Assembly: GCF_018406645.1 (NCBI RefSeq)
Contig: NZ_AP024546.1
Coordinates: 1,798,001-1,862,000 of the forward strand
DNA from: Lysobacter helvus
GTDB taxonomy: Bacteria; Pseudomonadota; Gammaproteobacteria; Xanthomonadales; Xanthomonadaceae
Length of the DNA stretch: 64,000 nt
Direction of reading: 5' to 3'
The translations under genes were made by a program, and so were the position numbers. Numbering within the stretch: position 1 is the first letter of the stretch; the number at the start of each line of letters is the position of its first letter. This document shows positions 49,647-60,109 of this stretch, one piece after another. The notes under the pieces were generated by a model. It did not search any database. It saw only the letters and a program-made list of their open reading frames with translations, and was not told the origin of the DNA.

Positions 49647-50480
49647 TCAGGTCAGATGTTCGATGACGTTCAGAGTCGGTTTCGACAGGTTCAATGTGTA
49701 GAAGTGCAACGCCGGCGCGCCGCCGTGGACGAGGCGTGAACACATGTCGGCGACGAACTCTGCGGCGAAGGACCGGATGCTCTCGGCATCGTCGCCGTAG
49801 GCCAGCATGCGCTTGGTGATCCAGCGCGGGATTTCCGCGCCGCAGGCGTCGGAGAAGCGGCGCAGCTGGCTGAAGTTGGAGATGGGCATGATGCCCGGCA
49901 CGATCGGCAGCGTGACGCCCATGCGGCGCACGTCGTCGACGAAGCGGAAGTACGCATCGGCGTTATAGAAGTACTGCGTGATCGCGCCGTCGGCGCCCGC
50001 GTCCGCCTTGGCCTTGAAGTGGCGCAGGTCGGCGAACGCATCGTCGGCCTGCGGATGCATTTCCGGATAGCAGCCCACGTCGATGTGGAACCAGCCATCG
50101 TGTTCGGTGCGGATGAACTCGACGAGTTCGGAGGCGTAGCGGAAGTCGCCCATGCGCGCCATGCCCGAGGGCAGGTCGCCGCGCAACGCGACGATGCGCT
50201 TGCAGTCGAGCGCGCGATACAGCTTGAGCAACTGGCGCAATTCTTCGCGCGTGCCGCCCATGCACGAGACGTGCGGCGCGGACGGGAGGCCGTGGTGTTC
50301 GCGCAGGCGCTGGATGGTTTCGGGCGTGTAGGACAGCGTGGAGCCGCCGGCGCCGAACGTGCACGACACGTATTCCGGGTCGTGCGCCTTCAACCGGGCC
50401 GCGGTGCGGTCCAGTTGCACGCGTTGTTCATCGGTCTTGGGCGGGTAGAACTCGAAGGAGATCGGGACGCGCAGGGCCAT
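49647..50480 (-). CDS. metF: 5,10-Methylenetetrahydrofolate reductase
   Basis: MetF reduces methylene-THF to methyl-THF with FADH2, supplying the methyl group for methionine. The 277-aa TIM-barrel protein shows ISFEFYPPKTDEQ, ALRGDLPSG (FAD/folate region), DVGCYPEMHPQA and ITQYFYNADAYFRFVDD. The ATG at 50480 follows the ahcY terminator by about 20 bases, so metF needs read-through or its own promoter. Next to ahcY and metK it completes a methyl-cycle block. Confidence 0.96.
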   Translation of the reverse strand: MALRVPISFEFYPPKTDEQRVQLDRTAARLKAHDPEYVSCTFGAGGSTLSYTPETIQRLREHHGLPSAPHVSCMGGTREELRQLLKLYRALDCKRIVALRGDLPSGMARMGDFRYASELVEFIRTEHDGWFHIDVGCYPEMHPQADDAFADLRHFKAKADAGADGAITQYFYNADAYFRFVDDVRRMGVTLPIVPGIMPISNFSQLRRFSDACGAEIPRWITKRMLAYGDDAESIRSFAAEFVADMCSRLVHGGAPALHFYTLNLSKPTLNVIEHLT

Positions 50481-50499
50481 GGACGGATCCGGTCGGGTC

Positions 50500-50531
50500 T
50501 GGAAAAGAAGCGGGCGGCTTTCGCCGCCCGC
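50500..50531 (-). terminator. Intrinsic terminator of ahcY
   Basis: On the minus strand GCGGGCGG-CGAAAG-CCGCCCGC (50531 to 50510) is followed by TTCTTTTCC. It lies nine bases after the ahcY stop and before metF. Confidence 0.85.
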
Positions 50532-50539
50532 CGCGTGCA

Positions 50540-51961
<1,422 letters not shown>

Positions 51962-51979
51962 GGCGTTTGCTCCATTCGA

Positions 51980-52056
51980 GCGGGCGCCGTTGTTGCGTGG
52001 TGCACCCCACCGAGCCTGGCCGTGCCTATCCACGGTCGCAGCGCCCCTCGGCGGAG
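51980..52056 (-). promoter_or_regulatory. SAH riboswitch controlling ahcY
   Basis: On the minus strand CCGAGGGGCGCTGC (about 52052-52039) is followed by an apical stem CGACCGTG/CACGG. CCAGGCTCGG (52019-52010) closes P1 with CCGAG, and ACGGCGCCCG (about 51989-51981) makes the pseudoknot with GGGCGC. These are the conserved landmarks and order of the SAH riboswitch. The last strand lies about 20 bases before the ahcY ATG, so the control is probably translational. Confidence 0.92.
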
Positions 52057-52061
52057 CAGGA

Positions 52062-52084
52062 GGCGCGGCCCTCGCGGCCGCGCC
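52062..52084. repeat. GC hairpin between metK and the SAH riboswitch
   Basis: GGCGCGGCC (52062-52070) and GGCCGCGCC (52076-52084) form a perfect 9-bp stem. It follows the metK stop but has no U tract, so it is at most a weak terminator. Confidence 0.6.
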
Positions 52085-52101
52085 CCCGATTTGCTTGCGA
52101 C

Positions 52102-53328
52102 TTACTTCTTGAGCCCGCCGTCCTTGCGCAGCTCGTCGGCCTTGTCCGTCTTCTCCCAGGAGAACGCGGTGGCCTTCTGCTTCTTGCCGGCGCCGTCGAC
52201 GTACTCGAACGCCTGCGGCTTGCGGCCGAAGTGGCCGTAGCTCGCGGTGGCCTGGTACATCGGGTGGATCAGGTCGAGCATCTTCACGATGCCGTACGGG
52301 CGCAGGTCGAAGTGCTTGCGGATCAGCTTCTCGATCTTGTCGTCGGAGATCTTGCCGGTGCCGAAGGTGGTGACCGAGATCGAGGTGGGTTCCGCCACGC
52401 CGATCGCGTAGGACACCTGCACTTCGCACTTGTCGGCCAGGCCGGCGGCGATGATGTTCTTGGCGACGTAACGCGCCGCGTACGCAGCGGAACGATCGAC
52501 CTTCGACGGATCCTTGCCCGAGAACGCACCGCCACCGTGGCGGGCCATGCCGCCGTAGCTGTCGACGATGATCTTGCGGCCGGTCAGGCCGCAGTCGCCC
52601 ACGGGGCCGCCGATCACGAAGATGCCCGTCGGGTTGATGTGCACCTTGTTCTTCGGCAGCTTGTCGAGCCAGTTCTTCGGCAGCACCGGCTTGAGGATGT
52701 GCTCGTACACGCCCTCGACCAGGTCCTTCTGCTTGATGCCCGGATCGTGCTGCGTCGACAACACGACGGCGTCGAGGCCGGCGATCTTGTCGCCTTCATA
52801 GCGCAGCGTGACCTGCGACTTCGCATCGGGGCGCAGCCACGGCAGCTTGGAGTTCTTCGCCTTGCGCACCTTCGCCTGCTGTTCGACGAGGCGATGCGAG
52901 TAATAGATCGGGGCCGGCATGAATTCCGGCGCCTCGTTGCAGGCGTAGCCGAACATCAGGCCCTGGTCGCCCGCGCCCTGTTCTTCCGGCTTCTTGCGGT
53001 CCACGCCGGCGGCGATGTCCGGCGACTGCTTGCCGAGCATGTTGATGATCGCGCAGGTGTGGCCGTCGAAGCCGACGTCGGAATTGTTGTAGCCGATGTC
53101 GTTGATGACCTTGCGCGCGAGCGTTTCGATGTCGACCCACGCGCCGGTGGTGACTTCGCCGGCGACGATCGCCGCACCGGTCTTCACCATCGTTTCGCAG
53201 GCCACGCGGGCGCGCTTGTCCTGCGCGAGGATCGCGTCGAGGACGGCGTCGGAGATCTGGTCGGCGATCTTGTCCGGGTGGCCTTCGGAGACGGATTCGG
53301 AGGTGAAGAGGTAGCTGGAGCTGGTCAT
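52102..53328 (-). CDS. metK: S-adenosylmethionine synthetase
   Basis: MetK makes SAM from methionine and ATP. The 408-aa protein shows [32 protein letters not shown] and [20 protein letters not shown], the three standard motifs. A 20-residue or so insertion around [20 protein letters not shown] is normal for the proteobacterial enzyme. The ATG at 53328 has AAAGGAT ten bases upstream; that site can pair with an upstream ATCCTTT. The in-frame extension to 53379 is rejected. Confidence 0.98.
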   Translation of the reverse strand: MTSSSYLFTSESVSEGHPDKIADQISDAVLDAILAQDKRARVACETMVKTGAAIVAGEVTTGAWVDIETLARKVINDIGYNNSDVGFDGHTCAIINMLGKQSPDIAAGVDRKKPEEQGAGDQGLMFGYACNEAPEFMPAPIYYSHRLVEQQAKVRKAKNSKLPWLRPDAKSQVTLRYEGDKIAGLDAVVLSTQHDPGIKQKDLVEGVYEHILKPVLPKNWLDKLPKNKVHINPTGIFVIGGPVGDCGLTGRKIIVDSYGGMARHGGGAFSGKDPSKVDRSAAYAARYVAKNIIAAGLADKCEVQVSYAIGVAEPTSISVTTFGTGKISDDKIEKLIRKHFDLRPYGIVKMLDLIHPMYQATASYGHFGRKPQAFEYVDGAGKKQKATAFSWEKTDKADELRKDGGLKK

Positions 53329-53338
53329 CGCTGGATAT

Positions 53339-53362
53339 ATCCTTTGATTCGGATGAAAGGAT
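53339..53362 (-). promoter_or_regulatory. Hairpin that can mask the metK ribosome binding site
   Basis: On the minus strand ATCCTTT (53362-53356), a 10-base loop, and AAAGGAT (53345-53339) form a perfect 7-bp stem whose 3' arm is the metK Shine-Dalgarno. A small GGATATATCC palindrome overlaps it. No known SAM riboswitch class is recognised. Confidence 0.45.
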
Positions 53363-53471
53363 GGGCCGGCATTGTACAAGCCTGCGGACGGGATTGCGCA
53401 GTTTGCGCCATCGCTCGTTCAGAGGAAAACCAAGCGGCCGTAAGCGGTGGGGAGGTGGGCGGCTGCTCGGC

Positions 53472-53477
53472 TAGGAT
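53472..53477 (+). promoter_or_regulatory. -10-like TAGGAT placed for a leaderless transcript
   Basis: GCTAGGATCGG ends seven bases before the ATG at 53484. A -10 element here would start transcription on or next to the start codon. Confidence 0.4.
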
Positions 53478-53483
53478 CGGCGC

Positions 53484-54515
53484 ATGGATTCGATCACCCA
53501 CCTGTTCGTCGGCGCCGCCATCGCGGCCGCCATCGCCCCGCCGGCCCAGCGCCGCGCGGCCCTGCTGGCCGGGGCGGCGCTCAACACGCTGCCGGACCTC
53601 GACGTCCTGCCGCTGTTCCTCACGGACAACCCCGTGATCCGCATGACCTGGCACCGGGCGGCGACGCACTCGTTGCTGGTGCTGCCGATCGTCGGATGGC
53701 TGCTGTGGATGTGGTTCAAGGGCCGGGGCGGACGGGTCTCGGCGGCGCCGGTGCGATGGTTCTGGATCTTCCAGCTGGCGCTGGTCACCCATCCGTTGCT
53801 CGATGCCTTCACCGTGTACGGGACGCAGCTGTTGTGGCCGCTCGATGTGCCGCCGGCGATGTGGTCGACGCTCTTCATCATCGATCCGGCGCTGACGTTG
53901 CCGTTGATGGTCGGGTGCATCGTCGCGGCGTTCGTCGGCGCGCGGCGGGCAGGGCAGCGGGCGCTGGTGGCGGCGTTGTCGATATCCGTGGCGTACCTGG
54001 GGTGGTCGATCGTCGCCAAGCAGATGGTCGATCGCGTGGCCACGCAGTCATTGGCCGCGATCGGGCTGGGCGACGCACCGCATTTCTCGACGCCGATGCC
54101 GTTCAACACCTTGTTGTGGCGCGTGGTGGCGATGACGCCGCAAGGGTTCGTCGAAGGCGAGCGTTCGCTGGTCGCCGACCACGGGCCGATGCAGTTCACC
54201 GCGCATCCTTCCGACACGCAGGCGCTGGCCGCTGTGCGCACGCAGCCCGATGTCGCGAAGCTGCTCTGGTTCAACCACCACTTCATGAAGGCGCAGGTGC
54301 GCGACGACACGCTGGTGCTCAGCGACCTGCGCATGGGATCGGAGCCGGACTACAGCTTCCGGTTCGCGGTGGCGGAACGCGCCGGCGATGGCTGGCGTGC
54401 AATCCCCACCCAGCAGATGCGCTGGCCGTGGGAAGCCTCGCGACGCCTCGCGCCGATGTGGACGCGCATCTGGCATGCGCCCGCGAGCCCGCCGCAGACC
54501 GTCGGCGACGATTGA
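53484..54515 (+). CDS. Membrane-bound metal-dependent hydrolase (YdjM/DUF457-like)
   Basis: The 343-aa protein has an N-terminal domain of four or five membrane helices with metal-type residues: ITHLFVGAAIA, NTLPDLDVLP, WHRAATHSLLVLP and LVTHPLLDAFTVYG. These His/Asp sets are those of the YdjM/DUF457 family. The C-terminal 170 residues are soluble. Relatives are LexA-regulated in E. coli, but the reaction is unknown. No ribosome site is visible and a -10-like TAGGAT sits seven bases before the ATG, so the mRNA may be leaderless. It diverges from metK. Confidence 0.88.
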   Translation: MDSITHLFVGAAIAAAIAPPAQRRAALLAGAALNTLPDLDVLPLFLTDNPVIRMTWHRAATHSLLVLPIVGWLLWMWFKGRGGRVSAAPVRWFWIFQLALVTHPLLDAFTVYGTQLLWPLDVPPAMWSTLFIIDPALTLPLMVGCIVAAFVGARRAGQRALVAALSISVAYLGWSIVAKQMVDRVATQSLAAIGLGDAPHFSTPMPFNTLLWRVVAMTPQGFVEGERSLVADHGPMQFTAHPSDTQALAAVRTQPDVAKLLWFNHHFMKAQVRDDTLVLSDLRMGSEPDYSFRFAVAERAGDGWRAIPTQQMRWPWEASRRLAPMWTRIWHAPASPPQTVGDD

Positions 54516-54733
54516 TTTCGGACGGGACGCGCAGAGTGTTCGCGCGGGACGCGGGATCGATCGTGCAGACGCGAACGCGCGCGATCCGGAGACTGCGCCC
54601 GTGGTTGACCTCTTGCGCAGCCGCCCGTCGTGAGACGCGCCGACGTTCAAATCCCCTGCAAAACCTGTGACCAGAAAGTTGCGTCGCGCCTGGGGTTGGC
54701 CCGATTTCCCGGAAGGTGATTTTCCGCAGCGCG

Positions 54734-55732
54734 TTATGCGGCGACCGGCAGGTCCGGTGCCACGCCCGCGATCAGCGCGTCGAAGTAATCGCGCGTCAGG
54801 CGCAGTTGCGCCTCGGCCGTCTCGGCGCGATTGACGACGTGGCGGAAGGCGAGATGTTCGCGCTGGTCCTTCGCGTACCAGCCCAGGTGCTTGCGCGCGA
54901 TGCGCACGCCGGATTGCTCGCCGTAGAACGCGTGCAGCGCTTCGAGGTGGCCCAGCAGCACGTCGCGCACGTCGGCGAGCGAGGGCGGGGCGAGGTAGGT
55001 GCCGGTCGCGAGGAAATGCGCGACTTCGCGGAAGATCCACGGCCGGCCCTGCGCCGCGCGGCCGATCATCACCGCATCGCAGCCGGTTTCGCGCAACACC
55101 GCGGCGGCCTTGTCTGGGCTGTCGATGTCGCCGTTCGCGATCACCGGGATCGACAGCGACGCCTTGATCGCCGCGATCGTCGTGTACTCGGCCACGCCGC
55201 CGTATTGCTGGTCGCGCGTGCGGCCATGGATGGCGAGCGAGGCGATGCCGCTCGCTTCGGCGATGCGCGCGATCTCCGGTGCGTTGCGCCGGTCGCTCGC
55301 CCAACCGGTGCGGATCTTCAGCGTCACCGGCACGTCGACTGCGCCGACCACGGCTTCGAGGATGCGCGCGACGAGGGCCGGTTCGCGCATCAGCGCCGAT
55401 CCCGCCCAGGCGTTGCACACCTTCTTCGCCGGGCAGCCCATGTTGATGTCGATCAGTTGCGCGCCGTGGTCGACGTTGTAGCGCGCCGCCTCGGCCATCA
55501 CCGCCGGGTCGGTGCCCGCGATCTGCACGCTGATCGGCGCCGGCTCGTCCACGTGGTCCATGCGGTGCAGCGACTTGGCCGTGGACCAGAAACGCGGATC
55601 GGACGTCGTCATCTCCGACACGCACAGCCCGGCGCCCAGCTGTTTGCACAGGATCCGGAACGGCTTGTCGGTGACGCCCGCCATGGGGGCGAGGATCACC
55701 TTCGGGTCGATGGCGTGGGGGCCGATGCGCAT
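54734..55732 (-). CDS. dusB: tRNA-dihydrouridine synthase B
   Basis: DusB reduces uridine 17 in tRNA to dihydrouridine using FMN. The 332-aa protein shows APMAGVTDKPFR, the catalytic Cys region NMGCPAKKVCN, IRTGW and HGRTRDQQYGG. The ATG at 55732 is chosen. In many gammaproteobacteria fis follows dusB; here the next 218 bases after the stop hold no fis-like frame. The ribokinase gene lies upstream with a gap of 44 bases. Confidence 0.94.
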   Translation of the reverse strand: MRIGPHAIDPKVILAPMAGVTDKPFRILCKQLGAGLCVSEMTTSDPRFWSTAKSLHRMDHVDEPAPISVQIAGTDPAVMAEAARYNVDHGAQLIDINMGCPAKKVCNAWAGSALMREPALVARILEAVVGAVDVPVTLKIRTGWASDRRNAPEIARIAEASGIASLAIHGRTRDQQYGGVAEYTTIAAIKASLSIPVIANGDIDSPDKAAAVLRETGCDAVMIGRAAQGRPWIFREVAHFLATGTYLAPPSLADVRDVLLGHLEALHAFYGEQSGVRIARKHLGWYAKDQREHLAFRHVVNRAETAEAQLRLTRDYFDALIAGVAPDLPVAA

Positions 55733-55776
55733 GGGGCGCGATTCTAAGGCCCCTGCCGCGATCAGGCCTGAAATGC

Positions 55777-56718
55777 TCAGGCCGGGCGCAACCTCGGCAT
55801 GGCCTCGGCGGCGCCGCGCCGTTCCGTCGACCGTGCAGCGAACAGGCCCGCGAAGGCCACATGCTCGGCGAAGGCCGCGTCGCGTTGCGCGATCGAAGCG
55901 GCAAGCGCGCCGCTGAAGGCATCGCCTGCGCCGGTGGTATCGACGACGTCGGCGCGTTCGGCCGCCACGCGATAACAGGCGGCGCGATCGCCGCGCATGG
56001 CGTCGCCATGCGACACGAACGCACCCGCGGCACCCAGCGTGATGACGACCGTGCCGTGCGGCAACAAGCGCCGGCACACCGCATGCAGCGCATCGTCGTC
56101 CATGCGCACGACGGATTCGGGATCGATGCGCTCGCCGACGTGCTTGCCCGCCAGCGCCACGAATTCGGTTTCATTCGGCGTCGCGATGTCGGTGAGCGCC
56201 AGCAGCGTGCCGTCGACGTCGGCATTCGCGGGCGCGGGATTGAGCACCGTCGTCGCCCCTGCCTCGCGTCCGAGCCGCAACGCCATCGCCACCGCATCCG
56301 TCGGCGATTCGCGCTGCACCAGCACCACGCGCGCACCGGTGAACACATCGACCTGCGCCGCGATGAAGCCTGCGTCGAGGTCGCCGTTCGCGCCCGCGCC
56401 GATCACGATGCTGTTGCGCCCCTGCGCATCCACGTAGATGCCGGCGGTGCCGGTGGGATGCGTGCTGCGCTGGTCGCGCAAGTCGATGCCGTCCGCGTTG
56501 GCGAGCGCGCGGGCGAGTTGCGCGCCCGCGTCATCGCCGAGCGCGCACAGGAACGTCGTCGCCGCCCCCGCACGCACCGCCGCGACCGCCTGGTTGAAGC
56601 CCTTGCCGCCCGGCCCGGAGCCATACGCCCCGGCGAGCGTTTCGCCGGGGTGCGGCAGGCTCTCGCACCGCCACACGTGGTCGACGTTGAACGAACCGGC
56701 GACGACGACGCGTGTCAT
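55777..56718 (-). CDS. rbsK: Ribokinase (PfkB family)
   Basis: The 313-aa sugar kinase has the PfkB motif 1 GSGPGGKGFNQAVAAVRAGA and the C-terminal anion-hole motif DTTGAGDAFSGALA with the catalytic Asp. VVVAGSFNVDHVWRCESLP at the N-terminus is typical of ribokinase. Next to a concentrative nucleoside transporter it would salvage ribose released from imported nucleosides, although no nucleosidase is in the window. An adenosine kinase or other PfkB activity cannot be excluded. Confidence 0.86.
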   Translation of the reverse strand: MTRVVVAGSFNVDHVWRCESLPHPGETLAGAYGSGPGGKGFNQAVAAVRAGAATTFLCALGDDAGAQLARALANADGIDLRDQRSTHPTGTAGIYVDAQGRNSIVIGAGANGDLDAGFIAAQVDVFTGARVVLVQRESPTDAVAMALRLGREAGATTVLNPAPANADVDGTLLALTDIATPNETEFVALAGKHVGERIDPESVVRMDDDALHAVCRRLLPHGTVVITLGAAGAFVSHGDAMRGDRAACYRVAAERADVVDTTGAGDAFSGALAASIAQRDAAFAEHVAFAGLFAARSTERRGAAEAMPRLRPA

Positions 56719-56731
56719 GCCCCGGCCTGCC

Positions 56732-58030
56732 TCAGGTTCCGAGGTACGTCAGCACGCCGGCGATCGTGGCCGTCATGAACGTCGCGATCGACCCGCCGAG
56801 CACCGCGCGCAGGCCGAAGCGCGCGAGATCCCCGCGGCGTTCCGGCGCAAGCCCGCCGATGCCGCCGATCTGGATCGCGATCGACGAGAAGTTGGCGAAG
56901 CCGCACAGCGCATACGTGGCGATCAGCTTGCCCTGTTCGGTCAGCATCACGCCCGGCACCTTGCCGTTCACGATGTCGGCGAGCTGCAGGTAGGCCACGA
57001 ATTCGTTGATCACCACCTTCTGGCCGATCAGCGAACCGACCGTGGTCGCGTCCTGCCACGGCACGCCGATCACCCACGCCACCGGCGCGAGCACGTAACC
57101 GAAGATCGTCGCCAGGCTGGTCGGCTTGCCGATCGCGCCTTCCAGGCCCGTGACCTGGCCGAGCCACGTCAGCGGCGAATCGACGAGCGCGATCAGCGCG
57201 ATGAAGGCGAGCAGCATCGCGGCGATGTTCAGCGCCAGGCGCAAGCCATCGCCCGCGCCGGACGCCGCCGCGTCGATGACGTTGCTGGCGGTCTTCTCCA
57301 CTTCCATCTTCACCGTGCCGCGCGTGAGCGGCGTGCCGGTTTCCGGGATGAGGATCTTGGCGACGACGAGCGTGGCCGGCGCGGCCATGATCGAGGCCGC
57401 GAGCAGGTGCTTGGCGTAGAAGGCCTGCGCGACCGGATCGCCGCCGCCCAGCATGCCCACGTACGCGGCGAGCACGCCGCCGGCGATGTGCGCCATGCCG
57501 CCGATCATCATCGTGATCAGTTCGGATTCGGTCATGCGCGGGATGTACGGGCGCACGGTCAGCGGCGCTTCGGTCTGGCCGATGAAGACGCTCGCGCACA
57601 CGGACGTCGTTTCCGCGCCCGACACGCGCATCACCTTCGTGATCGCCCACGCCATCGCGCGCACGATCATCTGCATCACGCCGAGGTAATACAGCACGCC
57701 CATCAGGGACGCGAAGAAGATGATGGTGGGCAGCACCTGGAACGCGAAGATGAAACCGAACTTCGACGTATCCATCAGCGAGCCGAAGATGAAGTTCGAA
57801 CCGGCGCCGACGAAGCTGAGCACCTTCACGAACCCGCGCCCGAGGGCGTCGAACACATCGCGCCCGCCCGGCACCAGCAGCACGATGGCCGCAAAACCGA
57901 TCTGCAAGGTCACGCCCGTCGCAACGAGGCGCCAGTCCACGGCCTTCTTGTTGTTCGAGAACAGCCACGCAATGCCGATGAGCACCGCAAGTCCGAACAG
58001 GCCGAAACCGACCCGCGCCAAAGCTTCCAT
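56732..58030 (-). CDS. nupC: Concentrative nucleoside transporter (CNT family)
   Basis: The 432-aa inner-membrane protein imports nucleosides with protons or sodium. CNT motifs are present: GMSETxxPL type read here as FIGQTEAPLTVRPYI, MTESELITMMIGGMAHIAGG, and NFSSIAIQIGGIGGLAPERR. Ten or so helices can be traced. The ATG at 58030 is chosen. The gene is 13 bases upstream of the ribokinase gene on the same strand, so the two form a nucleoside-salvage operon, perhaps with dusB. Confidence 0.93.
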   Translation of the reverse strand: MEALARVGFGLFGLAVLIGIAWLFSNNKKAVDWRLVATGVTLQIGFAAIVLLVPGGRDVFDALGRGFVKVLSFVGAGSNFIFGSLMDTSKFGFIFAFQVLPTIIFFASLMGVLYYLGVMQMIVRAMAWAITKVMRVSGAETTSVCASVFIGQTEAPLTVRPYIPRMTESELITMMIGGMAHIAGGVLAAYVGMLGGGDPVAQAFYAKHLLAASIMAAPATLVVAKILIPETGTPLTRGTVKMEVEKTASNVIDAAASGAGDGLRLALNIAAMLLAFIALIALVDSPLTWLGQVTGLEGAIGKPTSLATIFGYVLAPVAWVIGVPWQDATTVGSLIGQKVVINEFVAYLQLADIVNGKVPGVMLTEQGKLIATYALCGFANFSSIAIQIGGIGGLAPERRGDLARFGLRAVLGGSIATFMTATIAGVLTYLGT

Positions 58031-58119
58031 CGATGAATCCCCATGGGCCGTTGCGGCCGACGGCGCAATCTACGGGCTGGGCGCCCCGTCGGGCAACCGA
58101 GGGGTGCCCGCGGCCGTGT

Positions 58120-59253
58120 TCAGGTATCCCGCGCGAGCACGCGGTTGCGCCCGGTGGACTTGGCCATGTTGAGGCGCAGGTCCGCGCGGCGGAGCATGCC
58201 GGACAGGTCGCTGGCTTCGTGCGGGAAGCTCGCCACGCCGGCACTGAACGTGAGCAGCAGCGGGTCGGCGCCCTGTTCGGGCACGAAGCGCCGCGCGAAC
58301 AAGGTGCGCCGCAAACCGTCCACGCGCTCCCACGCGGTGCCGAGCGGCTTGCGCAGCACCAGCACGAATTCCTCGCCGCCCAGGCGCGCGAGCCATTCGC
58401 CGTCCTCCAGGCTGTCGCGCATCAGGTCCACCACGTGCAGCAGCGCGCGGTCGCCGGCGTGGTGGCCGATTTCGTCGTTGATGCGCTTGAACGCATCGAG
58501 GTCGATCAGCGCCACGCACAGGCTGACGCCGTCGCGGCGGGCCGCATCGAGCAGGCGCGGGAAGCGATGCACGAGCCAGGTGCGGTTGGGCAGTCCCGTC
58601 AGGCCGTCCGTGCCGGACATTTCCACCAGCCGCTGCATGCGATAGACCACGACCGCCGTGATCAGGGTGAACGCCACCAGCAGCACGAGCCGCTGCAACT
58701 GCCCGCCCAGGCTCACCGTGCCGTAGTCGCTGGAAATCAACTGGTCGGGCGTGGCGATCGCGAACACGACGAAGGTCAGCACGGCGTACTGCGCGACCGC
58801 GAGCAAGCCGATGAGCAAGGTCACGCGGCCGTCGTTGCGCAGCGCGGTCAGTGCGATCGCGAGCAGGTACCCGCACCACACGATCATGCTGTTGAGGCCG
58901 GCCGGCAGGTGGTTGAGCGCGAGCAGCACCAGCACCAGCGTCGTGGCGCTCACGTCGTAGGCGGCGGAGGCGAAGGGCAGCCAGCGGAACCGGCGCTTGT
59001 GCCGCGCCAGCGCGAGCCAGACCTGCGCGGAAAGATTGACGAACACCGCGCCGGCCAGGCCGATCAGCGTTTCGTTGACCTGCCCGCCCGTGGTGGCGTT
59101 GGCCAGCGGCAGCAGCAGCAACATCGCAGCGACCACCACGCGCAGCCGCGCGACGAGCAGTTCGCCGCCCGCGCCGACTTCCAGCATCACCTCGTCGGGC
59201 CGCGACAGCAGCGCAGTGGCGATGTCGCGGTAATGGCGCCCCGTGGTGCGCAT
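58120..59253 (-). CDS. Membrane diguanylate cyclase
   Basis: The 377-aa protein has about six N-terminal membrane helices (residues about 38-200) forming a MASE-like sensor, then a GGDEF domain with GGEEF at 292-296. DGLTGLPNRTWL and DLDAFKRINDEIGHHAGD supply the nucleotide-binding residues, so it should synthesise c-di-GMP. The canonical RxxD inhibitory site is absent (EDGE at the equivalent place). The ATG at 59253 is chosen over a non-ATG extension to 59268. It stands alone, between the nucleoside transporter and the GDT1 gene. Confidence 0.92.
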   Translation of the reverse strand: MRTTGRHYRDIATALLSRPDEVMLEVGAGGELLVARLRVVVAAMLLLLPLANATTGGQVNETLIGLAGAVFVNLSAQVWLALARHKRRFRWLPFASAAYDVSATTLVLVLLALNHLPAGLNSMIVWCGYLLAIALTALRNDGRVTLLIGLLAVAQYAVLTFVVFAIATPDQLISSDYGTVSLGGQLQRLVLLVAFTLITAVVVYRMQRLVEMSGTDGLTGLPNRTWLVHRFPRLLDAARRDGVSLCVALIDLDAFKRINDEIGHHAGDRALLHVVDLMRDSLEDGEWLARLGGEEFVLVLRKPLGTAWERVDGLRRTLFARRFVPEQGADPLLLTFSAGVASFPHEASDLSGMLRRADLRLNMAKSTGRNRVLARDT

Positions 59254-59323
59254 CCGGTGTCCCCCCAATCCCCGCGGCGAGGATAGCGCTACTTGCGCCC
59301 ACCGCGGGGTGGTGCGGCGGCGA

Positions 59324-59884
59324 TCAGCCCAGGCCGCGGAACGCGGTCCAGATCGCCAGCGCCAGGAACAGCAGCGCCGCGACGATGCGCGCAGCGCGAA
59401 GCGGCAGTTTCGCCGCGAAGCGGCTGCCGAGCAGCACCACAGGCACGTTGGCCAGCAGCATGCCCACCGTCGTGCCCGCGACCACTTCCCACAGCGGGTG
59501 GTACTTCGCCGCGAGCAGCACGGTGGCGACCTGCGTCTTGTCGCCGATCTCGGCGATGAAGAAGGCGATGACCGTGGCGATGAAGGCGTTGCGCGCGGGC
59601 AGGGCCTGGTCGTCGTCGAGCTTGTCGGGCTTGAGCGTCCACAGCGCGATGGCGAAGAAGCTCACCGCCACGACCCAGCGCAGCACCTGCGGCGTGAGCC
59701 ACTGCGCCGCGATCACGCCCAGCCAGCCGGCGAGCGCATGGTTGAGCAGGGTGGCCACGAGGATGCCCGCGATGATCGGCACGGGCTTGCGGAAGCGCGC
59801 GGCCAGCAGCAGCGCGAGGAGCTGGGTCTTGTCGCCGATCTCGGCGACGGCGACGGCCAGGGTGGAAACGAGGAAGGTCTGCAT
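59324..59884 (-). CDS. GDT1/UPF0016 family manganese exporter
   Basis: The 186-aa protein has six membrane helices in two halves, each with the family signature E-x-G-D-K-T (AEIGDKTQLLALLLA and AEIGDKTQVATVLLA). Members such as Vibrio MneA and cyanobacterial Mnx export Mn2+. The ATG at 59884 is the start of MQTFLVSTLAVAVAEIGDK. The leader contains a yybP-ykoY riboswitch (59974-60092), which supports manganese as the substrate. Confidence 0.93.
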   Translation of the reverse strand: MQTFLVSTLAVAVAEIGDKTQLLALLLAARFRKPVPIIAGILVATLLNHALAGWLGVIAAQWLTPQVLRWVVAVSFFAIALWTLKPDKLDDDQALPARNAFIATVIAFFIAEIGDKTQVATVLLAAKYHPLWEVVAGTTVGMLLANVPVVLLGSRFAAKLPLRAARIVAALLFLALAIWTAFRGLG

Positions 59885-59973
59885 CGATGGGAGTTCCGGG
59901 GGCCGGGCGTTTCGCGTGGACGCGAAGGCGACGCCACGCAGCCCGGCCCCGGTTGCCCGGTGTGGTGCGCAGC

Positions 59974-60092
59974 GCTCGCCTTCGGTCTTGCTCCTGCAAC
60001 GTGCGTTGCAGCCTGGCGCCATGGCCTGCCGGCCAAGTGTGTTGGCGCCCGGTCCGCACGGCCGGTGACGGCGGTGCGGCGAGCTACTCCCC
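59974..60092 (-). promoter_or_regulatory. yybP-ykoY manganese riboswitch
   Basis: On the minus strand GGGGAGTAGCTCGCC (60092-60078) begins the aptamer and GAGCAAGACCGAAGGCGAGC (59993-59974) ends it, with GCTCGCC/GGCGAGC closing P1. Between them CGCCAACACACTTGG and a GCAACGCACGTTGC stem fill the expected positions. These are the landmarks of the Mn2+-sensing yybP-ykoY class. Downstream a stem GGGGCCGGGC / GCCCGGCCCC with no U tract lies just before the start, so the control may be translational. Confidence 0.93.
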
Positions 60093-60109
60093 GGAGGAAA
60101 GAGGGCGGC

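Noticed and set aside
53329-53483. Known SAM riboswitch upstream of metK
   Set aside because: Only a simple hairpin over the ribosome site is visible; the core elements of SAM-I, SAM-II, SAM-III or SAM/SAH classes are not.
54516-54733. fis gene expected after dusB
   Set aside because: No frame with a Fis helix-turn-helix is present in the 218 bases; only GC-rich sequence without features is seen.
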